NCBI GenBank assembly: GCA_020746995.1
Contig: JAGPXD010000001.1
Span: forward strand, 6,386,001-6,450,000
Reading direction: 5' to 3'
DNA length: 64,000 nucleotides
Source: Plectosphaerella cucumerina
Lineage: Eukaryota; Ascomycota; Sordariomycetes; Glomerellales; Plectosphaerellaceae
In this document: one piece after another, positions 55,673 to 64,000 of the stretch
How positions within the stretch are numbered: position 1 is the stretch's first letter
Layout of the letters: each line of letters starts with the position of its first letter
Notes under the pieces: generated by a model
Told to the model about the DNA's origin: nothing
Databases searched by the model: none
Seen by the model: only the letters and a program-made list of their open reading frames with translations
Made by a program: the position numbers and the translations under genes

Positions 55673-57073
55673 TCAAGCGTTGTGCTTGAGAGAGAAGAGA
55701 CCCCTCTCAATGCTGTTGACCAGCAAGTGTCCGCTGGGCAGGTAGGGGTAGACGGACCAGGCACCGTTGAAGGTGACCTCGCCGCCGCCGGGAGCCCCGT
55801 CATCCTCGGGCCTGACGTCAAAGTAGGCAATCTCCTCGAAGCCGGCGCCAGAGTCGTCGTCGGTGATGCTGGAGACGTCGACGATGCGCAGGCCGGAGCC
55901 GTAGTTGCTCTGGTAGGCGATGCCGTCGATGATGTACTGGTTGTGGTCGATGGAGCGGACGGGGGACTTGTAGACGCCACGGAAGACGGGCCAAGTGAGG
56001 TCGGTGATGTCGACGACGTAGGTGGTCGTGTGGCCATCGGAAGCCTCGCCGTTTGCCTCCTGCTCGTCAAGCTCGTCGTCGAGGAGGAGGTAGCGGTGGT
56101 CGTCGGTGGCAAGCCAGCCCTGGTGGGTGTAGGTGGCTCCGACGTATGTGGTGCGGGAGAGCTGGACAGGGAGGGCGCGGCGGGTGATGTCGACAATGGT
56201 GAGGGTGTCCTCGTTGTAGTTGAAGCAGATCTCCTTGCCGTGGTACTGGCGCATGGGACCGTTGTAGATGACGCACTGGGCGTCGTGAACGTAGCCGTCC
56301 TGGTTCACGCAGCCGGCGTCCTGGGGGCGGGCGGGGTTGGAGACGTCAATCATCCACAGGCCGCCGCGGCAGGAAAGGTGGGTGGCGGTGCCGACTGCGA
56401 AAACGGTGTTGGTCTCCTCGTTGGCGACGATGTTGTGGCTGCTGCCGAAGCCGGTGAAGTGGGCGGTCAGGTCGTTCCGATTGCTGAAGGTGACGGGGTT
56501 GGCCGGGTCGACGGAGAGCAGCTTCCTGAGATCAAAGATCTGGAGACCGTGATCGGGCGCCTCGGAGCCGATGTAGGCGAAGTTGCCAATGACCTTGATG
56601 TCGCGCCAGGAGGATGCGACGGTCTGCGTGTTCAGACGGCCGATGTACTGGAGGCTGCCGTCCTCGAGGACCTCAACAAAGGCGGTGCCGTCCGACTGGC
56701 CGACGAGACCAAACTCTCGGCCGCCACCGACCCAGCCCCAGACATCGTTGCCAACGCGAGTGCGGGATTGCATGTCCTGGTGGCGGAGGAAGCCCTTGAG
56801 GTCGACGTTGTGGCACTTGTACTCCCCAGCTGTGCCGTTGGCGCAGGGCGTGGCCGACTGAAGCTGGTAGGCGTCGAGGTCGTAGAGACCCTCGGCCTCG
56901 TTCTTTTCGAACTGGGCCAGCTTCTTGGCCCTCAGAGTCGACATGGAGACGGCCATGGGCGCCACGGCAGCCGAGAGCTCCGTCTGGGGCTTCTCCTGGG
57001 GAACGGGGACCTTAGGGCTGGCGGCAACGCTGCCGGCCAGCATGGCGACGAGAAGGGAGCCGACAGTCTTCAT
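55673..57073 (-). CDS. Secreted LVIVD-repeat (choice-of-anchor B type) protein
   Basis: Single exon, 466 aa from ATG 57073. Signal peptide MKTVGSLLVAMLAGSVAA. The body is a beta-propeller built from LVIVD-type repeats: SWRDIKVIGNFAYIGSEA then GLQIFDLRKL; GLWMIDVSNPARPQDAG; DTLTIVDITRRALPVQLS; TTYVVDITDLTWPVFRG; GLRIVDVSSI. The motif DxxxHxxx is seen as GYVHDAQCVIYN and HQGWLATDDHRYLLLDDELD, typical of choice-of-anchor B proteins. Two paired cysteines (PCANG, YKCHNV) stabilise the N-terminus. It is a secreted or surface protein of unknown biochemical role. A 508-codon open frame antisense to it is a codon-usage shadow. Confidence 0.88.
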   Translation of the reverse strand: MKTVGSLLVAMLAGSVAASPKVPVPQEKPQTELSAAVAPMAVSMSTLRAKKLAQFEKNEAEGLYDLDAYQLQSATPCANGTAGEYKCHNVDLKGFLRHQDMQSRTRVGNDVWGWVGGGREFGLVGQSDGTAFVEVLEDGSLQYIGRLNTQTVASSWRDIKVIGNFAYIGSEAPDHGLQIFDLRKLLSVDPANPVTFSNRNDLTAHFTGFGSSHNIVANEETNTVFAVGTATHLSCRGGLWMIDVSNPARPQDAGCVNQDGYVHDAQCVIYNGPMRQYHGKEICFNYNEDTLTIVDITRRALPVQLSRTTYVGATYTHQGWLATDDHRYLLLDDELDEQEANGEASDGHTTTYVVDITDLTWPVFRGVYKSPVRSIDHNQYIIDGIAYQSNYGSGLRIVDVSSITDDDSGAGFEEIAYFDVRPEDDGAPGGGEVTFNGAWSVYPYLPSGHLLVNSIERGLFSLKHNA

Positions 57074-57840
57074 CTTGAGCAAGAGACTTGAGACAAGAGG
57101 TGCTAAGAGAGTGTGCAGTAACGAGAAGCCAGACGGGACGTGCTCTGATGAAGACTCCGAGAGAGAGCGGCTGATCTGAGAAGGGGACCGAGTTGAGGGT
57201 AGCATCAAGGCCTGGGGGTATTAGTAGTATTTGGTCCCCTACCAACTCGCCCGGCGGGATTCCGATGGCTTTTGGCCTTGCTGGAGAGCTGCCATGCCGG
57301 ATAACCGGGGTTGGATAGAGGAAAGAGGTAGGTCATTCGTCTCTGGCGCAAAAGTCCTGCCGTCAGCCTGGTAGGGGCGATGTTGACACTTTTTGACCTT
57401 CTGGATCAAGTACATGATCGTCCAACTTGGCCAGGAACGCTGCAATACTATGGAGACCGGTCGCATGGGAAATCGGGGATGCTTATCCTGCACATATTAG
57501 CAATCATGTCCTCATGAATATTGAGGGAGATGATTGGAGCAGGGACCTGATGTGATCAGCACGTCGCAGATGCCCATTTCTTTCTCCATCTCCACTGCTG
57601 CGCTTTTGGAGAAGGTATCCAAGGGGTTTCTCGTATTCATTGGCCCGCTCCGACATGACCATCCTAATGGGGGGGAATCGGCGGCCCGCCAAGAACTTTC
57701 CGCTCGGCACTTGAAGATCGATGCTTAGTGCGGTAGGTGCAACAAACACCCCCCTGTTGTGCTAGAGGGCTTCTGGGAGTATTCAGTGTCACATGGCTTC
57801 CCGCTTGGGTTTCCAAAGTCCCCTCCATGGAATCTCCCGA
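57074..57840. other. Intergenic region, no gene seen
   Basis: 767 bp of promoter for the LVIVD gene and 3' flank of the next gene. Confidence 0.5.
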
Positions 57841-60285
57841 CTAGTCGGCGGGCACGAACATGCCACCGTGCCACCCATACGCCCGACTTAGCCTTCTCCC
57901 ATTATGCCTCGCAGTACGGAACGGGATTTTGCCCTTGGGGTGCGGCTCGTGGAACTGGATGCTGCGCTCCACGTCCAGCCTCGTCGGCTGAAAGTGCCAC
58001 ACCGATCCATACAGCTTCTGCCCCACGAATCCGGTGGACGCCATGGCATGCAGGAAGTCGTTCCATGCAACCTCGCCTGCGGTCGTACTCGTGCCTGGGG
58101 TGAAGAAGACAATCCGGAAGACCTTCAGGGCCCTGGCGTCAACCTTGAAAGTCGGCTGGACGTCCTCGATGCTTGAGGGGGGAATCTGGGGTTCCTCTGG
58201 CACATTGACCGCCTCAGATGCTCCGCGAGTCTTCGTCTTGGCCTATCGTGCTACCACGGGCGTCTCCTTGGAGTCCGGGGCTCCAAGAGACAGGCTAGAG
58301 AAGGGTTTGTACAGCACCTCAGCAGCCAGCCCTCCCGGCTGCGCAGTCCTCGACTTGTCCTTGTTTGACTCCGGCTCAACCCACTCTGGGGTTCGCTGAA
58401 GCGCACGAGGTTGCGAGAGAAGTTGGCCCAGACGAGTCCCCTGGAGGTTGTTCGTTTTCGCGGATAAGAGCGCATCGATTTGACCCCAGAAGAGATCCAG
58501 GTTGGCCTCGGCCGCCCGGAGCTTGTCGACGTTCTCCTTGGTTCGACGCTTGCTGACGGGGTAGTCAGACGTCATCTTGACGGGGTCTCCCAAGTCCTTG
58601 AGAGCGACGAAGTTCTCGTCCCGCATCGCCTCCAGGATGTCACGTTCTGATCGGAAGCGTTGTTCAAAGTCCTTCTTGATGGTAGCCTCGTGGTCTACCA
58701 TGGCCGCCTCGAATCCGTTCGCCCAGGGCTGGTAGATGTCCAACTGCCTCAGACACTCGGCCAGGATGGATAGCTCGCTGATCAGCATGGCCACATAGGC
58801 AGACGCCATCTCTGATGCTTTGGGATCGGCCTTGAGTAGACGGTCAAGCTCGTCGACGACAAGAGGCAAGCGGCAGAACATCAGGTCGGTGCCGTCTTCC
58901 CACAGAGTCTGCAGCAGCCACAGGAGGTGCTCGCCCGTTTTGTCCAGATTGAACCCCGGCTTCGACCTGACGCCGATCTTTGATGAAGTGGCAGATACAG
59001 GGACATCTCGGACAAAGTGAGCCCTCATAGGGGGTGAGGCAAAGAAAGTCTCCTTGAGGCGGCTCATGGGGCCCTTGGCCATCTGGTTGAGATGGTGCCG
59101 AAGCTTGAGGATGGCCCGCAGATACTCCTCGGGGAGAGGCTTGCGAGGAGAAATGCGAGCCTCATACTTCTGCTTGAGGTCTCGGAGATGACGTGCCTGC
59201 GCGTGCATCTCGGAATACATCTCCAGTTGGAAGGATGCCTCGACGACCAGGCTCCCGGCGATTCTCGCCCACAAGACATGCTCCCGCAGCGGCTTCAATG
59301 TCGGGTGTACATTGCCCTTGATGTCTTTGATCATCTCTTGTCGATGCTCCTTGAGCTCGAAAAGCTTCTCGGCGAAGTAGCCTGGATCCTCCCGCAGAGC
59401 CCAGATGTGATCTTCGGCACTCAGGACTCGGGCAGAGATCAGGGACTCGATCTTGTCGAGACCAATGTTGGCCGGGGGGCGGTAGGGTGCTTCCTCGGCA
59501 AGGACGGTCAGCGATGTGCCGCCTGAGGCGTCGATGCTCGATTTGAGCGCGGGTTCGGGTTGGACGGGGTAGGCGTCGTCGAGCAAAGAATCGGGAGGAA
59601 TGTCATGCAGGACCTTGCCGCAGCACGCCACCAGAAAGCTCATGAGTCGATCCTGCGCTTCGAGGATCAAGAGAGCCTCTCCGGGGAGAAACTGGGAGCG
59701 CGTGGACATCCACTCAAAGGCCTCGTCATTGTCATCCCAGCTCACCAACCTTCCATAGTCTTCGTCGTTGGTCATGCCATTCAATGTCATGGTGTAGCAG
59801 TTGAGAAAGACAGGAACGAGCGCCATGGTCACGAGGCCTAGATGCATCGCGTCGCCGTCGGAGGCCGAGAAAGAATTGGGATGATTCCTGGCACGGGCGT
59901 TGAGGAGGAGGGGAAGGGTGCCGGGTTTGGCGAAGTTCTCTTGGTTGATGTACAGCAGCATGAAGTCGAAACGGTGCGTAGCAGCCATCTGAGGCAGTCT
60001 CTTGCCGTGCCGGCGGAAAGCTGAGAAGTCGGGGCGGTGTGTTGCGGGCATGTTTGGCCAGGCTTCCATGATGATGGCCAGTCGTTGAGTTCGTGTCTTT
60101 TTGGCCCATCGCTTCTGGATCTTCTCTTCGTGGCGGTCGGCGATGGCCCGTAGGTGGCGAAAGTAGCCCAGCACCGACTTGGACCTCGCACGAGCCTCAT
60201 TCGCACTTCCCCAGGGCTCATCTGGGGAGGAGGTCCCATTCTGCGAGCGGAGAATATGCCAAACGGATCCGTGTTGTTCGCCCAA
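57841..60285 (-). CDS. Large unrecognised protein with an in-frame TAG near its C-terminus
   Basis: I do not recognise this gene. One reading frame runs from about 60285 down to 57841 and is interrupted only by a TAG at 58243-58245. Before it lie about 680 codons of mostly helical, charged sequence, with the blocks RLAIIMEAWPNMPATHRPDF, FDFMLLYINQENFAKP and EDHIWALREDPGYFAEKL. After it, in the same frame, lie about 134 codons with a well-ordered look (AWNDFLHAMASTGFVGQKL and ERSIQFHEPHPKGKIPF). A 42- or 45-base intron (for example gtagca..tctgag) would remove the stop without changing frame, but is shorter than the other introns here. The frame has no ATG at its upstream end; coding-like sequence continues upstream in another frame (ELDNVEFDVDGIDWANN near 60250-60330), so a 5' intron or indel is likely. 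Confidence 0.65.
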
Positions 60286-60782
60286 TCAATGCCATCCACG
60301 TCGAACTCGACATTGTCAAGCTCGGGATGTGGTGAAAAGGGGTCGAACTGATGGTTCGCCCGGCTTTGGCTGGAATAAATTACTGAGAATGAGACGCCCA
60401 AACGACGGCGAGTATGTCTGCAAGTCAAGGGAGTTGGATCAGTGAAAAGAGGGGTTCGGGATGCAAGTGTGTGTGGGAGGAGGACCAAACGGGAGAGAAA
60501 AGCATGGCGCTTGGAACTGCCCCAATCGGCAGGACGCCGCCAGAGCAGTCGCTGACTCAGCAGTCTCGCCGGACTCGCAACGAGGTCAAGCCGTTCAATG
60601 TGTTAGCGGCGGGGTTTTGGGGGTCCAGTGTCGTCACCCCACCCCACCATACCCACTGTAGCAAGCTTCTCCCGTCCAGCTGCGAGACTTTAACCACCTC
60701 CGGCTGACGCATCACGAGCTTCACCTTTCGACTTTTCAGCAACTTCATCCCACCACCCTCATCCCTCCCTGCTCCCTCTCCT

Positions 60783-61739
60783 ATGCTCCAACTCCTCCGG
60801 CCGGTCCTCGTACACGCATTGAGACCGCACAGACCATCGCCCTCCCGCCTACTCCTCCCTCTCTTCATCACCACCTCCCAGACCAACACAATGGCCACCT
60901 CCGCAGTCGCTCTCGTCGAAGCCGCCAAGAAGGCCGCCGCCGAGCGCGCCGTCGCCGACCACCTCCCCGCGACGGCCCGCTTCGTCGGCATCGGCTCCGG
61001 CAGCACCGTCGTGCACGTTGTCGACGCCATCGCCGCCAAGGGCCCTGGCTTCTGGGGAGAGATGACCTTTGTGCCCACCGGCAGCCAGAGCAAGGGCCTC
61101 ATCCGCGGCGCGGGCCTGCGGCTCGCCAACCTCGACGAGAGGCCCCTGGGGCCCGACGGCACCCTCGTCCAGCTTGACGTGGCCTTTGACGGCGCCGACG
61201 AAGTCGACGATGAGCTCAACTGCATCAAGGGCGGTGGCGCCTGCCTGCTGCAGGAGAAGCTTGTCGCCGTCACGGCGCGCAAGTTTGTCGTCGTCGCCGA
61301 CTACCGCAAGCTTTCGCTGCGTCTCTGCACCCAGTGGAAGACCATCCCTATTGAGGTGTTGCCCCTCGCTGCTCCGGATGTGCTTGTCCGCCTGGCTGCC
61401 CTGGGCTCCACGGGACCTCGTGTCCGCCCCGGCACGCCCGGCAAGGCTGGCGAGGTCGTCACCGACAACGGCATGTGGATCATCGATGCGCCTTTCCCGC
61501 CGCTGCTGTTGAGCCGCGAGCTCGAGGGTTCTGCTACCGGCCGTGCTGCCGATGGCTCGTGGGGCGTCGCTGCTCTGGCCGAGGAGCTACTTCGTGTCCC
61601 TGGCATTGTTGAGATTGGTCTGTTCCACGGTGTCAACGGTATTGAGGCCGCTGCTCAGGGCAAGGTTGGACTGGCTCAGAAGCCCATCGCTGCTTACTTT
61701 GGTATGGAGGATGGCAGCGTCAAGGTGTCGAATGCGTAG
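60783..61739 (+). CDS. RKI1: Ribose-5-phosphate isomerase (RpiA type)
   Basis: Interconverts ribose-5-phosphate and ribulose-5-phosphate in the non-oxidative pentose phosphate pathway. Single exon, 318 aa from ATG 60783 or 282 aa from ATG 60891. Family motifs: GIGSGSTVVHVVDAI (phosphate loop), VPTGSQSKGLI, DVAFDGADEVDDELNCIKGGG (catalytic Asp and Lys), EKLVAVTARKFVVVAD, TDNGMWIIDA and GIVEIGLFHGVN. The start at 60891 has the better context (acaATGg) and the usual family length. The 36 residues before it are Arg/Leu/Pro-rich without acidic residues, like a mitochondrial presequence; both starts may be used (inference). Confidence 0.95.
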   Translation: MLQLLRPVLVHALRPHRPSPSRLLLPLFITTSQTNTMATSAVALVEAAKKAAAERAVADHLPATARFVGIGSGSTVVHVVDAIAAKGPGFWGEMTFVPTGSQSKGLIRGAGLRLANLDERPLGPDGTLVQLDVAFDGADEVDDELNCIKGGGACLLQEKLVAVTARKFVVVADYRKLSLRLCTQWKTIPIEVLPLAAPDVLVRLAALGSTGPRVRPGTPGKAGEVVTDNGMWIIDAPFPPLLLSRELEGSATGRAADGSWGVAALAEELLRVPGIVEIGLFHGVNGIEAAAQGKVGLAQKPIAAYFGMEDGSVKVSNA

Positions 61740-61980
61740 GCTGGGCTAGAGGATGGAGAAAAGGGGGTTTACCTGCAGCATAGACGAAAGTTACAGCCAA
61801 ATTGGATGATTTGAGTTGGCTTTGTGTTATCGGATATGGCGCTTGGGCCTCTTCGTTGCTTCCATACTTGCCAGATGCCTTTGAACCTCCTGCTTGCACA
61901 CCTGCCGTTCCTTCTGAAGCAGCGAAGTTGCCGTGTCGCCTAAGGCGCACAAATGGCGCCAGGCACTGCGATAACGCTCT

Positions 61981-62219
61981 TGGTTCTAAGGCGGTCACTT
62001 ACACAGAACGTTCTCGCTCGTCTCCTACCTTTCTACTCCGTGCGCAGGTTTTCCTTTCCTTCTGTTCTTCTCCCAACCCTTCTTCTCCCCAGGATCTGCG
62101 AGAACACACTTGATTCTAAGGCAATCACTTACACAGAAGGTTCTCGCTCGTCTCCTACCTTTCTACCCCGTGCGCAAGTTTTCCCTTTCCTTCTTTTTTA
62201 CTCCCAACTCTTCTTCTCA
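61981..62219. repeat. Imperfect tandem duplication, 130-bp period
   Basis: Copy A at 61981-62089 and copy B at 62111-62219 align at a 130-bp offset with only about a dozen differences. Both carry cacttacacagaa, gttctcgctcgtctccta and a long pyrimidine tract. The block lies 90-330 bp upstream of the membrane-protein start codon, so it is in its promoter or leader. Confidence 0.85.
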
Positions 62220-62308
62220 CCCTTACAACTCGTTCAGACCTCGTCTTTAGCCTCGTCGCATTCTCAGATCCCCCTTTTCGGTTTGCAATCATAACGATCG
62301 ATCGCAAG

Positions 62309-64000
62309 ATGGACATTCTTACACTCATCTCGTTCTTCATCTTCTTTGGCCCTGCCCAAGCCTCGATGACCGCCTGGCTGATCGACGTCGGCACCCAGCT
62401 CGTCGTCCAGGATCCCCTGTCTGGCTCTCCCGGCTACATCTTCAGCAACGGCTCGTCCCTTTCCAGTCTCTTCATCAACCACCCCGTCGATATCATCACC
62501 GACAACGATCCCAAGAACGACACTAGCCTTGCTGGTGTCGGCTGGTACGATGGAGATATGACATGGGTATTTTTTCCTGCTCATCACTCTCCCCGACATA
62601 GCACTGACGCTCAATCAATTAGGCCTGTGTCTTCTTCCAGAATGAGCAAGAGAACCTCATTTACACTCGTCTCGGATGTAGCCATGGCTGCCGCGACCTT
62701 GACTCTCAAGTTGCCGTCAACTTGTCTGCTATGCTTCCAGTCGACGTCAAGATGCATCCCCTGGCCACCATCAACGCCCAGCTCCTGAACGCAGATCTTG
62801 GCATTCGAGTCTACATTCACGATGAGTCGCTCAAGATTCATGAGATGATCTATCAGGAATCGAAAGTCTGCCGACATGAGGGAGTACTGCCCGGTCCTGT
62901 CAGTTGGAGCACGGCACTGAGCGCTGCTGTCACCACCACGGGAGAAATCATCCTTGTTTCACTCAAAGACGAGCACACTCTCATGGTACACGAGACTCTG
63001 GCAGGGACTCAATGGTCTTCATGTAAGTGCCCGATTATGTAGAGCCTTTCTTTCGGCGTCCTTGAAAGGTTTTGAACCCTCACTAACAAGCATCAGCACC
63101 CATCGTGCACAAAGACCTCGGCGCCGACACTCCCCTCTGGAAGACTAAGGACACTCAACTGGCACTGGTAGCTCACGACGATGGTTCGAGGTCTATCTTC
63201 TATATTGGAACCGACAATCAGCTGCACCAGATCACATCTGTCGACATGGACTCTGATGTTTGGGTGACCGCAACATCCCAGCCCGCTGATGTCTGGCCCC
63301 TGTTCACCCCTCCAACGACAAACTCACTGTGGCCACCCGACGGGATTCATCCTCGTTCCACCTCTACTACCACACCACTGACAACGTCCTCGCCGAGATC
63401 AAGTACAATGGCACCGCCTGGACCCCTGCCATTCCAGTGGAAGGCCGTGACTCCGCCATCCCGACTGACCCCGCGGACAACGCCAACCTCGAAGGCGACA
63501 CGCCCGAGACCGATGTCACCAGCACAGCCCTCCCAGAGAGCAGCAGCAGCCCTCCCGCCCCAACTCAAACCTTCAACCTTGGTTACGACCCGGAGATTGT
63601 CGATCAGCAGCGCGAGCAAGGGAACAAGTTCTACATTGGTTTCGGCGTCGGCATCATCGGTGTCTGCATCATCATTTGCATCTGGATGAGTTGGAAGGCT
63701 GGCGGATGTGGCGATGAGATTGCGGATGACGATGAACTCAGCCCGCGCCGTCGCCGCCTGCGCGAACAGCAACGGCAGGAGCGGATGAGGCAGGTACAGC
63801 AACAGCGGGAGCGGCACCGGCGGGAACTGCGGCGCCGGGAACAGCGGCGCCAGGAAAGGAGGCGCCAGGAACAACAGCGCCGAGAACAGCTGCAGGGCGT
63901 GGTGCCGAGCGACCACGCCTCTGCCAGTGAGCAGGTCCGCCGCCCGTACCCGCGGTCCGTCAGTGACAACTGGTCGGGCGAGAACATCGAGATGGCCGAC
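62309..64000 (+). CDS. Type I membrane protein with lectin-like ectodomain and Arg/Gln-rich tail, cut at the right edge; apparent frame break
   Basis: Exons 62309-62566, 62623-63022 and 63097 onward splice in frame. After a signal peptide (LTLISFFIFFGPAQASM) the ectodomain shows repeating strands with W and D residues (TAWLIDVGTQLVVQD, DGSRSIFYIGTDNQLHQI, FHLYYHTTDNVLAEIKYNG), suggesting a beta-propeller like fungal fucose-type lectins (tentative). A Ser/Thr/Pro stalk, one membrane helix (FYIGFGVGIIGVCIIICIWM) and a cytosolic coiled-coil tail of Arg, Gln and Glu follow, open at 64000. Between about 63290 and 63310 the frame must change by one base: upstream codons run into a different frame from the stalk and membrane helix. 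No intron of normal size explains it, so it is an indel, sequencing error or unusual splicing. Confidence 0.72.

Noticed and set aside
55565..57091. 508-codon open frame on the plus strand over the LVIVD-repeat gene
   Set aside because: It mirrors the real gene on the other strand. Its translation is Val/Gly/Asp-repetitive with no domain, as expected from GC-biased codon use.
1..64000. CRISPR arrays, phage or classical transposons
   Set aside because: No regularly spaced repeats, transposase or reverse-transcriptase motifs were seen on either strand; the DNA is eukaryotic with spliced genes.

Overview
This window comes from a filamentous ascomycete, most likely a Sordariomycete with a plant-associated lifestyle (a Colletotrichum- or Verticillium-like genome would fit; the genus is inference). 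The evidence is GC-rich coding DNA with short GT..AG introns of mostly 45-85 bases, Zn(II)2Cys6 transcription factors, a CBM1 cellulose-binding module, GH3 and GH127 glycosidases and several small secreted proteins. I placed 24 protein-coding genes, almost all with exon junctions that keep the frame. I found no rRNA or CRISPR array, and no convincing tRNA or transposon.

Region 1-18.3 kb is metabolic and accessory. A sugar-porter MFS gene (cut by the left edge) is divergent from a GH3 beta-glucosidase with a PA14 insert and no signal peptide. A Zn2Cys6 regulator sits tail to tail with the glucosidase, which suggests a small module for uptake and intracellular cleavage of a beta-glucoside. A TesB-type acyl-CoA thioesterase, an amino-acid permease, a salicylate-hydroxylase-like flavoprotein, an SDR and a DHA1-type MFS exporter follow.

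Region 18.6-34.2 kb is mostly housekeeping: an unrecognised nuclear-type protein, RNase P/MRP subunit Pop4, a DHAP/glycerol-3-phosphate acyltransferase ending in a PTS1-like AHL, pantothenate synthetase, a Zn2Cys6 regulator with a long uORF-containing leader, a HAD phosphatase and a TTC1-like TPR protein.

Region 34.3-53.3 kb is a secretome island. It holds a secreted sulfatase divergent from a Dal5/Soa1-type MFS permease (a possible sulfur-scavenging pair), a GPI-type orphan, a 165-aa secreted orphan, a GH127 beta-L-arabinofuranosidase, a 71-aa six-cysteine secreted protein with a CBM19-like cysteine pattern, a secreted carboxylesterase, a CBM1 plus beta-helix protein, and a large secreted protein with a nucleophile-elbow motif and a PKD-like tail.

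Region 54-64 kb contains a two-RRM protein, a secreted LVIVD-repeat protein, a large unrecognised protein interrupted by one in-frame TAG, ribose-5-phosphate isomerase, a 130-bp-period tandem duplication, and a type I membrane protein (cut by the right edge) with an apparent frame break near 63300. I see no phage-like or defence system. The most original items are the small cysteine-rich secreted protein, the CBM1/beta-helix protein, the sugar and sulfur gene pairings, the uORF leader and the two disrupted reading frames.
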